A stretch of DNA of 64,000 nt from Cymbomonas tetramitiformis (taxonomy: Eukaryota > Chlorophyta > Pyramimonadophyceae > Pyramimonadales > Pyramimonadaceae), in assembly GCA_001247695.2 (NCBI GenBank), contig LGRX02035130.1, positions 1 through 64,000 on the forward strand. The letters are read 5' to 3'. The first letter of the stretch is position 1. Each line of letters opens with the position of its first letter. The notes under the pieces are model-generated. The model ran no database searches. It saw only the letters and a program-made list of their open reading frames with translations, and was not told where the DNA came from. Made by a program: the position numbers and the translations under genes. Below are positions 20,290 to 28,504 of this stretch, piece by piece.

Positions 20290-21283
20290 CGTACGACGCG
20301 CCGTCAGCTACTCGCACTCGCATGGGGTTTTCGTGAGGTCGAGGCGTCAGAGAGGCAATGCTGCGTACAGTCTTGTCCGAGATAATGTTGGTGGAGCACC
20401 CAGTGTCCACCAGCACCTTTACGCGACGACCGTTCACGTACGCCCAGAACAACAACAAGGTGGGGGCCTTGGAATTGTTGATCTGTCGAGGTGGCGCTCG
20501 CGATGTTGATACAGCCGCCAAGAGATCACTCCAACCAGGGCTCATGTCCCCACTGTCGGTGATGCTGTTGAGCTGGCATACGATGGGGTCGTCCTTGGCA
20601 TGAGGGTCGCCTAGGTCAAGAGGGTCGTCCATGGCAGAGTCCCATGGTAACTCGTAGGTGCCTGCATCGGCCAAGAGCCCTTGAGCGGTGGCTGTCTGCA
20701 CCAGGTCCCTGGGTGGGTAATCAGGTGGGTACAAGGCCACTTGGATGACCTTGTCCTTCGCTGCTCGCGCCATATCATTCGTCGCCAAGTCACTTGCGTA
20801 CTGGAGGAGTCCGTCTTCTACTTCCTCTTGCGCTTGTTCCTTGGCTAAGATGTGCAGTAGCTCTTCGTCTATAGGAGAGTCCCGCTCCAAATATGGGAGG
20901 CCACTGGCATAATCCCGCTTAAGCTTCTCTCGTTGGCGAACCTTCTCCAGCCCACTGAGCCACCTCCTCATTGGTGCTCCTTCAGCTCGAGCTGCATGGG
21001 TCGGTGACAACCATGGTCGGGGGCGGTCACTCCGTGTGGTTGAGGTTGCCTCGACAGTCGTGTTGTCGTTAGTTGAGGGCGTACGAGGTTGACGCCCAAG
21101 CTGGATGTCTTGACGTCGTCGTCGGTATTCTTGCAGCCTTTTAAGTTTGCTAAGGGCTGCGGGTAAGGGTGATCGAGCTCGAGCTTCTCGCTTGTTGGCG
21201 GTAACCGCGTTGTGCGTTGGTGACCGCGTGGGTCCTCGGCTACTGCGTCGATTGTCTATTGGGCTTATGGTGGGGTAACCCAC
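20195..21283 (-). CDS. Aspartic protease N-terminal part (retropepsin-like)
   Basis: The reading frame enters from the inserted element at 21289-21908 and has no natural start of its own. The first 200 residues are Arg-rich and then acidic. Near the C-terminus lies VNGRRVKVLVDTGCSTNIIS with the catalytic DTG and the usual hydrophobic-hydrophobic-DTG-x-x pattern. Retropepsins cut Gag-Pol into working proteins. Removing the insert and one 13-base duplicate joins this frame directly to the ORF at 21909-22449, so the ancestral product was a Gag-tail plus protease fusion. Confidence 0.8.
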   Translation of the reverse strand: MGYPTISPIDNRRSSRGPTRSPTHNAVTANKREARARSPLPAALSKLKRLQEYRRRRQDIQLGRQPRTPSTNDNTTVEATSTTRSDRPRPWLSPTHAARAEGAPMRRWLSGLEKVRQREKLKRDYASGLPYLERDSPIDEELLHILAKEQAQEEVEDGLLQYASDLATNDMARAAKDKVIQVALYPPDYPPRDLVQTATAQGLLADAGTYELPWDSAMDDPLDLGDPHAKDDPIVCQLNSITDSGDMSPGWSDLLAAVSTSRAPPRQINNSKAPTLLLFWAYVNGRRVKVLVDTGCSTNIISDKTVRSIASLTPRPHENPMRVRVADGASYDVNTCVRPRLQADRDHQGVVRQAIGAQSDAH

Positions 21284-21288
21284 CGTAA

Positions 21289-21908
21289 CGAAGCGTTACG
21301 GTGGGTTAACCATTCCCTAAGGTCTTAGCTAGTTATTATCATTCTGAAGCATTATATCTGATCATACACGTGACACACATTGACTTTAGATTCATATCCA
21401 CCATGTGAAATGGAGAATATACCGCTAGATCGCCGACAGGGTAGCAAATAAAAAACATGCCACCGCAAGCGAAAACAATAATGCACCGTATTTCTGTATA
21501 TTCAGGACATTTTTCAAGCCATACCCCCTCGTGTAAACCGCCTTAGAATTCCATCTATAATCAGATGATAACTGAACCCCATCTAAGAGAGGTCCCCTAG
21601 GTGTCATAGATGATAGAAAATTTCTAATATACATGTTCCAGATGCAATCTGCGTTCTTAAAATCTACCCATAGATGAAAAAATGGGTTAGCCCACCGTAA
21701 GGATTTGGGGCATTTTTCTGCTTGACCCCTTGGTATTAGGGCGTATATAAGACACACCTATACGATATGTCTCGTATTTTTCGCAAGTCTATGCATTAAT
21801 ATAACCCCTAAGGTGTCTCAAAAAGCATGGGTTTGCCAAGTTGTCACAATATGCTAGCACTAGCATGCGGTATCCGAAAACCTCTTACGGTGGGTTAACC
21901 CACCGTAA
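21289..21908. mobile_element. Palindromic 0.6-kb element inserted in gag-pro
   Basis: The 13-mer TAACCCACCGTAA occurs at 21276-21288 and 21896-21908, and collapsing the two restores one reading frame across the site. Both ends fold back: TTACGGTGGGTTAACC and its complement occur near 21295-21310 and 21885-21908, with a partial internal copy near 21686. No ORF of note. The mechanism is unclear: it could be a foldback/MITE type, or the 13-mer duplication could be longer than a true target duplication. Confidence 0.65.
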
Positions 21909-22449
21909 GGTGCGCCCAATAAACACGATGCCCGGCTCTCCAAAGCGGTGGGCTCGTGCTCCGCGGAGGTGTACGGGGCGGTGCAAGGTCCGTTTCCAGA
22001 GCCTTGATGGAGGACCTCAAGCCCCGTGTGCCCACCTTGGAGCGTAGAGCGCCCGTCCCTTGCCCTCGGACAGCTCGAAATTGCCAACCTTGCAATGGTT
22101 GGCCCGTTGGCTCCAAGTGCACGCGGTAGCTCTCGGTCACCTTCAGGGTACGTCGGTGCCGTTTCTCAACGTGCTGGGAGTCGTCTGAGAGGTCCTCGCT
22201 TGTACACACTGGAGACTTGGCTTCCTTGCGAAGACGAGCTTCGACCACTTGACGCTCCGGCGCGAGAGGAGGGCTGGTCATCGCCCGCGAGGGTAGCATG
22301 TTGAGCTCATCGGAGTCTAGGTATCCTGTGCAAGGAGCACTCCGCCTTTGACGTCGACGGGCTCTTCTCCACTTCTCCCGCAACTGTTGCTCCGAGAGGT
22401 AGGAGGGGGGCTCATCGCGGGGATGTGGGGTTCCACAGCCCGAGCTCAT
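21909..22449 (-). CDS. Basic Gag-tail / Pro leader ORF
   Basis: Begins with an ATG at 22449 that overlaps the TAA stop of the preceding ORF (TAATG), and runs through an Arg/Ser-rich product (LREKWRRARRRQRRS) until it meets the inserted element. No domain is recognised. The highly basic character would suit nucleic-acid binding. The stop-start overlap would permit termination-reinitiation, or it may mark a lost frame. Confidence 0.6.
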
Positions 22450-23219
22450 TAGGACTTGGAGGGTACTCCGAGCTCGAGGGAGTCCTCCGCGGCAAAATCC
22501 ATTAGTTCCTTTGGCAACACCGCGTTGAGCACGTCGCAGTATTCATCCGTTTCCACTTCGTGCATGATCATGTCCAAGGTTTCAGCCAGAAGTGCTTTGG
22601 CCCACTCCTTTTTACGAAGAGCAGCCTGTGGGCACTCTCGAGCATAGTGCTCTTTGCTTTGGCACAGCCTGCAACCAGTGTACTCCGGGGAGCCCAGACG
22701 TTGCCCAGTAGGAGTTGCACCCGCGGGACGATCTTCGGCTAGAGCTAGTAGCTCCTCCGAGACCTCCACCGCTGCCAGTAGCTGCACTGGCGCTCTCCTA
22801 CTCGTCGCGTTGTTCAAATGCAACTCCGCCTCAATGGCGTATTCCAGCGCTAGGCGTCGACTGGCTGGAAGGGCGCGGTCGAGGAGGATCAAGGGGGTCC
22901 CCTTCCGCTCTGCAATCTCGAACGCCTCCTTCCGTACCTCCGCGGATAAGCCCGAGAGGAAGACGTCCAGGAGGTCGGATTCCGGAACCGGAGTGGTGAG
23001 CTCGTGTGTCGCCAACATGGTCACCACGCGATGGGCTAGATGCAGTCCATCCCAAAACTCGCGCACTTTGCGCGGTGTCGCCATGCGTCCTTGAGTTTGG
23101 CGTACTCGGCGTAGGAACGAGCCCAAGGTGGCCATTTCACTCTTCAGCGGCACGATCAACTTCGCCAGCGGCACGATGACCTTCTCAAGGTTCAATGACT
23201 TGTCCGCTTCGGCATCCAA
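22449..23219 (-). CDS. gag: Gag: capsid C-terminal part and CCHC zinc knuckle
   Basis: 256 codons, open upstream without an ATG (the first codon of the open frame is TTG), so it should be entered from the ORF at 23192-24364 by a frame change within their 28-bp overlap. The helical capsid region (FWDGLHLAHRVVTML, LLDVFLSGLSAEVRKEAFE) follows the retrotransposon Gag pattern. A zinc knuckle C-RLC-QSKE-H-YARE-C (Cys-x2-Cys-x4-His-x4-Cys) identifies the nucleocapsid that binds element RNA. An acidic tail follows. Confidence 0.88.
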   Translation of the reverse strand: MDAEADKSLNLEKVIVPLAKLIVPLKSEMATLGSFLRRVRQTQGRMATPRKVREFWDGLHLAHRVVTMLATHELTTPVPESDLLDVFLSGLSAEVRKEAFEIAERKGTPLILLDRALPASRRLALEYAIEAELHLNNATSRRAPVQLLAAVEVSEELLALAEDRPAGATPTGQRLGSPEYTGCRLCQSKEHYARECPQAALRKKEWAKALLAETLDMIMHEVETDEYCDVLNAVLPKELMDFAAEDSLELGVPSKS

Positions 23220-24364
23220 GAGAACCCCTCGCAGCTCCGTTCCTTCGGAGCGCTAGGTGTAGGGAAGCAGTGCTGGGTGATCTCCTTCAACAAAATATGC
23301 ACCGAGAGAATCGGCTCTCCGAACTCGAATGCTCCGTTGGGCACGTTGCATGGGGTGTTCATCGCGAGGAGCACCACTGGAAGGGTTAAGCACCTGTCGA
23401 ACTCGTCCACGAATCGTAACAGCGGGCCGAAGGGGTTCGTGGACCCCTCCAACGGTGCTGAGTACAAGGACATGATGTCCTTCGCGGCCTTGAGGGCATA
23501 TGAGTGCCTCGTGTACTCCTCCCTTTGCTGCCTGCCATCATTGTACGAGGACCTCCTACTCGAACCGAAGCTGTAGGACGTCTCATCGTCGGGCGGATCG
23601 TCACCGCCTCCGCCCCCGCCATGGCCGCGACGTCCATCTCCAAGATTCCGCGAGGGGTCGCTAGGCGCGTCAGAAGTGGGGTCGCCAGGCGGCTCATTCC
23701 CCCCCCCTTGATGGCCACCGGGTCCTCCCGGGTCGTCACCGTCGTCATCACCATCACCTCCATCGTCGTCGCCTCCGCCGCCCCCACTGGTCCCACCAAT
23801 TGCTGAGGATGGCCTCGGGGTCACTGAAGGGAAGCGGTCAAAGGCACCCGGCCAAACCCCGCGCGTGCAATATATACACAACGGCAGGAATTGAGTGGTT
23901 TCAGACAAGTCTGAAAGAGCTGTAAGCCCGCAATTCCATATGGCTACAGGGGGCTGCGGGCTACGAGTGCATCTCGAGCACGGAACGTTGGACGTGCTGG
24001 ACGCGACTTCGTCGTACACGCAACGAACGATCGCCGTTCCCGCCAGAGGTGGTGAAGGAAGTTGAGAGGCTGGGGCTTCGGAGACCGGCGGTCCACACCC
24101 AGACGCTAGGTCATGGTCTCGGTACCTTCTTGCCACGTCACAGAACATGCGCTCCGCTTCCATCTTGCCCACGTGGCCAGGTAAGTACTCCTCCACGTGT
24201 GCACGGATAGCGGTAACGGCTGGCACACTAATGGACCTCCAATCCATTTTGGCTAGGCGGTCATGCACACTCGTGGGGGAAGATGCACGCGTGGAGGTGT
24301 CCTCCTCGAACGTCACGCCTTTGTGGCCCCGTACGTCAACAGTCGTGGCTGACGGGGGCACCAT
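23192..24364 (-). CDS. Gag: acidic/Gly-rich N-terminal region and capsid start
   Basis: 390 codons from ATG 24364, overlapping the preceding ORF by 29 bp. It contains a Gly/Asp-rich stretch (GGGGDDDGGDGDDDGDD at roughly residues 193-209) and then a helical part (RHSYALKAAKDIMSLYSAP, LLRFVDEFDRCL) that continues into the capsid region of the next ORF. The Gly/Asp run is disordered and its role is unknown. The end (after about residue 375) is out of frame with Gag, so the last residues are probably not native. Confidence 0.7.
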   Translation of the reverse strand: MVPPSATTVDVRGHKGVTFEEDTSTRASSPTSVHDRLAKMDWRSISVPAVTAIRAHVEEYLPGHVGKMEAERMFCDVARRYRDHDLASGCGPPVSEAPASQLPSPPLAGTAIVRCVYDEVASSTSNVPCSRCTRSPQPPVAIWNCGLTALSDLSETTQFLPLCIYCTRGVWPGAFDRFPSVTPRPSSAIGGTSGGGGGDDDGGDGDDDGDDPGGPGGHQGGGNEPPGDPTSDAPSDPSRNLGDGRRGHGGGGGGDDPPDDETSYSFGSSRRSSYNDGRQQREEYTRHSYALKAAKDIMSLYSAPLEGSTNPFGPLLRFVDEFDRCLTLPVVLLAMNTPCNVPNGAFEFGEPILSVHILLKEITQHCFPTPSAPKERSCEGFSWMPKRTSH

Positions 24365-25655
24365 CGATCAGAGCCTCGTGTTCAGCTTCTTGAGCATCAC
24401 TTGTGACGGTCGCATAGCTCGCGGGGGTATTAGGTGGTTGCTCTGGCCGTGAGTGCGCTCGTCCGTCAGCGGCTTCAAGTGCGGCCTGCACCACTATCTT
24501 GCTCTCCGCCACTTGTTGCTCCAGCAGTCGTTGATCTCGAGCTGCTTGGTCAAGTTGTTGGCGTTGCTCTTCCGCGGCGCGCTGCATTTCTCGAAGTTGT
24601 TGGTGATGACGTGCAGCTTCCTCCGCCTGCGATGCTACAGCTTGTTCATGCTGATGTGAGACAGCGTCCGCGGCATGCTGCATGCGCGCTATCTGCTCCT
24701 CAGCAGATTCGAGAGCGGCCTGTCGCGCTTCTTGGCACACCTTGGTGCGGAGCTCCTGCTGCATCCGAGTTGCTTCCTCCACGGCATTGTGCATGTCCAT
24801 GCGCAACGCTGTGAGCTGCGCTTGGTGCGCAGTGGCTGCATCCAACGCGACTCGTTCGGTCTCCTCTTGCAGCTCTCGTAGTTGCCGCTCGTGTCGCGTG
24901 ACTTGAGCTTGGCGTCGCCGTTGGCGTCCACCCTTTTGCCGAGAGCTCCTAGATGAAGAGGTGTGCGAGGCGTCAGAGGAGAGCGCTTCAGTAGAAGATG
25001 TTTGACACGATGAAAGTGTGGACTTCTCCTCACTGGACGTAGAGGTGGAGTCGTACATCAATTTACCTTCGTCACTGCGACGTCGAGCCTTGGCGAGCTT
25101 GCGCTTGGCCAACTTCTGCCGCTTCCGCTCCTGCTTCGCCACCTCCTTCTTGTGGGCTAACTCCGTCAAAGCCTGGACACGTACAGCACGTTCTCGTTGT
25201 GTGGGTCGTGGGGCAGATGAAGCTTTTGATCGAGGTGGTTGTGGGGCGGAGTCAGCGGAATGAACGTCTTCCTCATCGATCGTGGAGTCATCTTCAGACG
25301 ACAAGACGCCATAGGGGTTGCGGCTAGGTACAGATTGTACGCCATGCTGTTGAACACTTGCTCCCAAAGTGGTTGTACGCCTTAGAGTCTTTATCACCTC
25401 CTCGACGCTCACTCCCAACCGCACCAGCCTTGCAGGCCGGTTGGCTGGGATGGTCGTGACGAGTGGTCGTGCAGAGTGGAGGTGATGATAATGGTGGCTT
25501 GCTGAGGTAACATGCGACAGAAGGAGTCCACGAGATGGGATCACGCGTTGCTCTCCACTCTTCGTTCTCAGCTGCACCTCCCATGTGATTGCAGCAATGG
25601 AGTCTTCTTGGCCACACAGGCGGCGAAGATGTCTACGCAAGGTCGCCCATTGTTT
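24336..25655 (-). CDS. Coiled-coil ORF, C-terminal part of the element's first protein
   Basis: The open frame runs out of the nested TIR element with no ATG. Residues after the junction (WATLRRHLRRLCGQEDS) are followed by Ser/Thr-rich sequence, a basic cluster (RKRQKLAKRKLAKARRRS) and about 170 residues of heptad-like coiled coil rich in Gln, Glu and Ala. The stop at 24336-24338 lies inside the next ORF. Coiled coils in Gag-type proteins can support multimerisation; that is inference. With the insert removed the frame continues from 27603-28424. Confidence 0.7.
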   Translation of the reverse strand, partial: KQWATLRRHLRRLCGQEDSIAAITWEVQLRTKSGEQRVIPSRGLLLSHVTSASHHYHHLHSARPLVTTIPANRPARLVRLGVSVEEVIKTLRRTTTLGASVQQHGVQSVPSRNPYGVLSSEDDSTIDEEDVHSADSAPQPPRSKASSAPRPTQRERAVRVQALTELAHKKEVAKQERKRQKLAKRKLAKARRRSDEGKLMYDSTSTSSEEKSTLSSCQTSSTEALSSDASHTSSSRSSRQKGGRQRRRQAQVTRHERQLRELQEETERVALDAATAHQAQLTALRMDMHNAVEEATRMQQELRTKVCQEARQAALESAEEQIARMQHAADAVSHQHEQAVASQAEEAARHHQQLREMQRAAEEQRQQLDQAARDQRLLEQQVAESKIVVQAALEAADGRAHSRPEQPPNTPASYATVTSDAQEAEHEALIDGAPVSHDC

Positions 25656-26063
25656 TGATAAAGCCTATCCAACACCAGGTGGGAAGGATGCCATAGCCCG
25701 ATCGCGTCATGGTGACCTGAAATCGCGACCTGACCTCATGAAGGCGTGACACAAGCGTTGCCACGCTCGTGTCGCCGGCGATTCCTGGCGAAATCCAAAC
25801 GACCGCTCCCTAGATTCGATGATGCCTCGACTTTTGTTGTTAAATCCCTGAAACTCGCCTCTCTGCGCTACAGTTCGTACGATTGGGGCATGCCCGCCGC
25901 TGCGGCGGGCATGCCCCATGGTATCCCCCACTGCAAGCTTTAACAAAATTTAACCTTCGCAGCGCCCGCTTTACCTTTACCTCTTACTTCCTTCTTTCTC
26001 GCAAAAATGCCAGGCGCGTGCAATGACCCAGATGCTGCTGAGGGAAAATATATTCAGAAAGTC

Positions 26064-26987
26064 TTAAACCGCACGCGACGAGATGAACAAGATGCTGACG
26101 GCTGCTGGTTGGTCGACCTCTGCGTCGACTGCAAGTTCGACTTCTTGAAGAGTCGAAAAGAAATCGAACGCTGTCGCAGGCAACATGAGGGACCGAACTG
26201 GTACACCGTCGTGTTCCCAGCTGGTGCTGATACAGTGGTTCGCGTGTTCCATGTTGACGTAGGTTATTGGAACAACCGGATACTCGGCACCCAAAGAGGA
26301 GGCAACTGGCACGCCGATCCGAAAGGAGGCAGAGCAGCCACAAAACCGCGCAGATCTGTTTTGTTTGAGCTTTGTGGCGGGACGTGGAACAACGCCTTCT
26401 GGAGGGGGAGCACATGCATCTTTCGCAGCTTGGCGTTTCCACCATTCGGACTGGAACCCGCAACGACATGCGTAATGATGTTTGTAGGGCCAACCATCAT
26501 GCGCGGGACGAGGTTTAGCTAAACTGCGGTCCGTTTTGGGAGGTTTCGTATATGGTTTTGTCTTGGCGCTGGCGTCGTTTCTAACGCGCACAATGTGAAA
26601 CTGGTTCGGATTAGGATCACTGGAAGGTGATCCGTAGTTTCCTTCGCCCCGGACAAAATCCTGTACGCGAGACACTGGAAGGTACGTTGTTGGGAGCAGT
26701 TTTGGTTTAGCTGATCGCGGTATGCTTTCCCAGGACCAGTGAAGATCGTGGCGAGAAAGCGACCCCCAAGGGATCCGGTATTCTAGAGAGCCAGCGGTGC
26801 CAATAGTGAACATGGTATCGGCAAGGAGGTTGGTAGCGTCGGGCTGTAGGTTGGGGCATGTAGGTTTAGAACCCGCTGGTTCTGTGCTAACCTCCGCGGT
26901 GTTCGCATGCGATGCAACCAGATGCGACGCAAAGCCGAACATCGCGCGTGAACGCCCGCTAAGGGTTAGGCGTGAAAAGAAAGACAT
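26064..26987 (-). CDS. Zinc-finger-like ORF of the nested TIR element
   Basis: 307 codons from ATG 26987. The middle shows a possible metal-binding module: YACRCGF, about 45 residues later RFCGCSASFRI, then ITYVNMEHANHC with spaced His and Cys. FAR1/MULE-type transposases begin with DNA-binding modules of similar layout (Cys pairs followed by H-x-x-H-C), so the protein may bind the element's ends. No catalytic Asp/Asp/Glu domain follows. The long plus-strand ORF at 26007-26522 is its shadow. Confidence 0.55.
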   Translation of the reverse strand: MSFFSRLTLSGRSRAMFGFASHLVASHANTAEVSTEPAGSKPTCPNLQPDATNLLADTMFTIGTAGSLEYRIPWGSLSRHDLHWSWESIPRSAKPKLLPTTYLPVSRVQDFVRGEGNYGSPSSDPNPNQFHIVRVRNDASAKTKPYTKPPKTDRSLAKPRPAHDGWPYKHHYACRCGFQSEWWKRQAAKDACAPPPEGVVPRPATKLKQNRSARFCGCSASFRIGVPVASSLGAEYPVVPITYVNMEHANHCISTSWEHDGVPVRSLMLPATAFDFFSTLQEVELAVDAEVDQPAAVSILFISSRAV

Positions 26988-27048
26988 GCCTTAGGAGTAG
27001 GAAAGCAGAAGACAACGGACCGGTAGAGGCTAGACACTGGTCGCTGAC

Positions 27049-27357
27049 CTATTGGGTAACGAAACGCCCCACGCGGGCGTCGTACCAAGCTGGAATGGTC
27101 CACTTAGGTACACCGTGCTGGTTGTAGAAGACCCAAAAGAATCCGCAATCTCTATTTGGTGGCAGCCAGCGCCGAAGCTGCAGTCTGAACGCGAGTGGAA
27201 GATGAATAGAACCGTCGTCTACATCTAATGAGTAAAACTCTAAGCGCCAGTGGCGAATGCGCGGAACCGCATAATTTCTGGTTTGTCTTATAGTAAAAGG
27301 ATTGTGAGGACGAGCAGCTTCAGCTTCAGGATTGGGGGGACGCAGTGGTATCGCCAT
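27049..27357 (-). CDS. Small ORF of the nested TIR element
   Basis: 103 codons from ATG 27357, upstream of the zinc-finger-like ORF on the same strand. The product is rich in Pro, Trp and Tyr (FWVFYNQHGVPKWTIPAWYD), which does not look random, but no family is recognised. It might be a first exon of the neighbouring ORF. Confidence 0.4.
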   Translation of the reverse strand: MAIPLRPPNPEAEAARPHNPFTIRQTRNYAVPRIRHWRLEFYSLDVDDGSIHLPLAFRLQLRRWLPPNRDCGFFWVFYNQHGVPKWTIPAWYDARVGRFVTQ

Positions 27358-27602
27358 GTAATACAAACAAAATGAATGCAGGGCGGCTGTTTTTTGGAAG
27401 CATTTAAGTGCTGTGAAGTGAAGATTTCGCGGGAAGAATGGAATCTAGGGAGCGGTCGTTTGTACTTCGCCAGAAATCGCCGGCGACACGAGCGTGGCAA
27501 CGCTTGTGTCACGCCTTGATGAGGTCAGGTCGCGATTTCAGGTCACCATGACGCGATCAAGCCATGACATCCTTCCCACCTGGTGTTGGATAGGCTTTAT
27601 CA

Positions 27603-28504
27603 TTGTTTCGGGGTCACGTCAGGCGTGTCCGTCAGAGCTGACCACTCGTGGAGGACTTCGCGCTTCACATGTTGTTCACGCTGGACCGCAAAGGTGGTGC
27701 ACTTGGAAGCGAAGTCCACGGTAGCCTTCCACGCTTTCATACACTTCCTCACGTAGAACTCGGACCGGGCGATGTTGCACACCGTGATTTCGAGAGTGAT
27801 CTCTTTTACACGACGTTGTTCTTCTCGCCATGCTCTCAAGAGCCGGGACGCCAATCGTGAACTTGCGTGTCCAGCAAAATCTTGCTTTTTGCGTTGGACC
27901 TGATTCTTGCGGTGAGCTCGCTCGTGCCATGCTGTAAGGGAAACACGCATGCGTGCGAGACGGGCACGTAGGCGCCATGTCGTAAGCGCAGATGAAACAC
28001 GCCCGCTGAGCACTCGTGCTGTCCAAGTACTCCACCAATTACGCAATGCACATACCGCTAGAATATCCACTGCTACAGCTTGGCGTGCCAGCCTGACGCT
28101 CCACTCGTTCACGCTTGACAAACCGCGCTCGCCACTTGGAGGTGCACTTTCACGCCTAGGCGTAAATATGTTGCTCTCATGGGTCAGGTTTCCAACGTGA
28201 TGCTCTGGTGCCAAAGGCAAATGGTCAACTACAGCTTCGCTATGAGGAGATGATCTCAAATTATGAGCGGTGGCTATAGCGACCGTGTTGAGCTCCTCGA
28301 GAGCTGGTTGGCTACGTTGTAGACCTGAGGCACCTGCACGCGAGCCGTCGGGGAAATTCGTGGGCGTGGCAGGCAGCGATGCTTGGGTGCGACTTTCCTC
28401 TTGAGGTAGAGGCGCGCTCGCCAAAAGCGCGTATTCGCCCTCCAGAGAACGTTGTATGCTCCCCCCCCCCTGCTGCCCCGCCGCGCTCCGGCTGGCGCCT
28501 CCAT
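27603..28504 (-). CDS. Trp-repeat ORF, N-terminal part of the element's first protein
   Basis: The open frame reaches upstream through a ten-G run (plus 28461-28470). An ATG at 28502-28504 lies in the frame before that run, so the likely start needs slippage or a one-base change in it. The product has tryptophans spaced in helical segments (CALRNWWSTWTARVL, ALTTWRLRARLARM, LTAWHERAHRKNQ, LLRAWREEQRR, CMKAWKATVDF) at about 23-38-residue intervals, recalling Sfi1-type centrin-binding repeats. I cannot exclude a chance helical pattern. The TIR insertion now ends this part, just after PKQ. Confidence 0.65.

Larger units (their letters stand above)
25656..27602. mobile_element. Nested 1.95-kb TIR transposon (MULE-like in form)
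   Basis: 162-bp terminal inverted repeats (25656-25817 and 27441-27602, starting TGATAAAGCC) are flanked by TTGTTT on both sides (25650-25655 and 27603-27608). It interrupts an ORF of the giant element. On the minus strand the coding reads Pro-Lys-Gln before the insert and Gln-Trp-Ala after it, so removal with one TTGTTT copy restores the frame exactly. The insert also supplies the TGA that now ends the upstream piece. It carries two minus-strand ORFs but no recognisable DDE transposase, so it is probably non-autonomous. Long TIRs are typical of Mutator-like elements, although a six-base duplication is shorter than their usual 8-11. A strong hairpin with GGGGCATGCCCGCCG arms lies at about 25885-25917. 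Confidence 0.88.

Noticed and set aside
23504..23806. Plus-strand ORF in the Gly/Asp region of Gag
   Set aside because: Shadow of the GC-rich Gag frame; the minus frame continues into capsid and knuckle.
26007..26522. 171-codon plus-strand ORF in the nested TIR element
   Set aside because: Exact shadow of the longer minus-strand zinc-finger-like ORF; its Cys and Trp pattern has no independent support.
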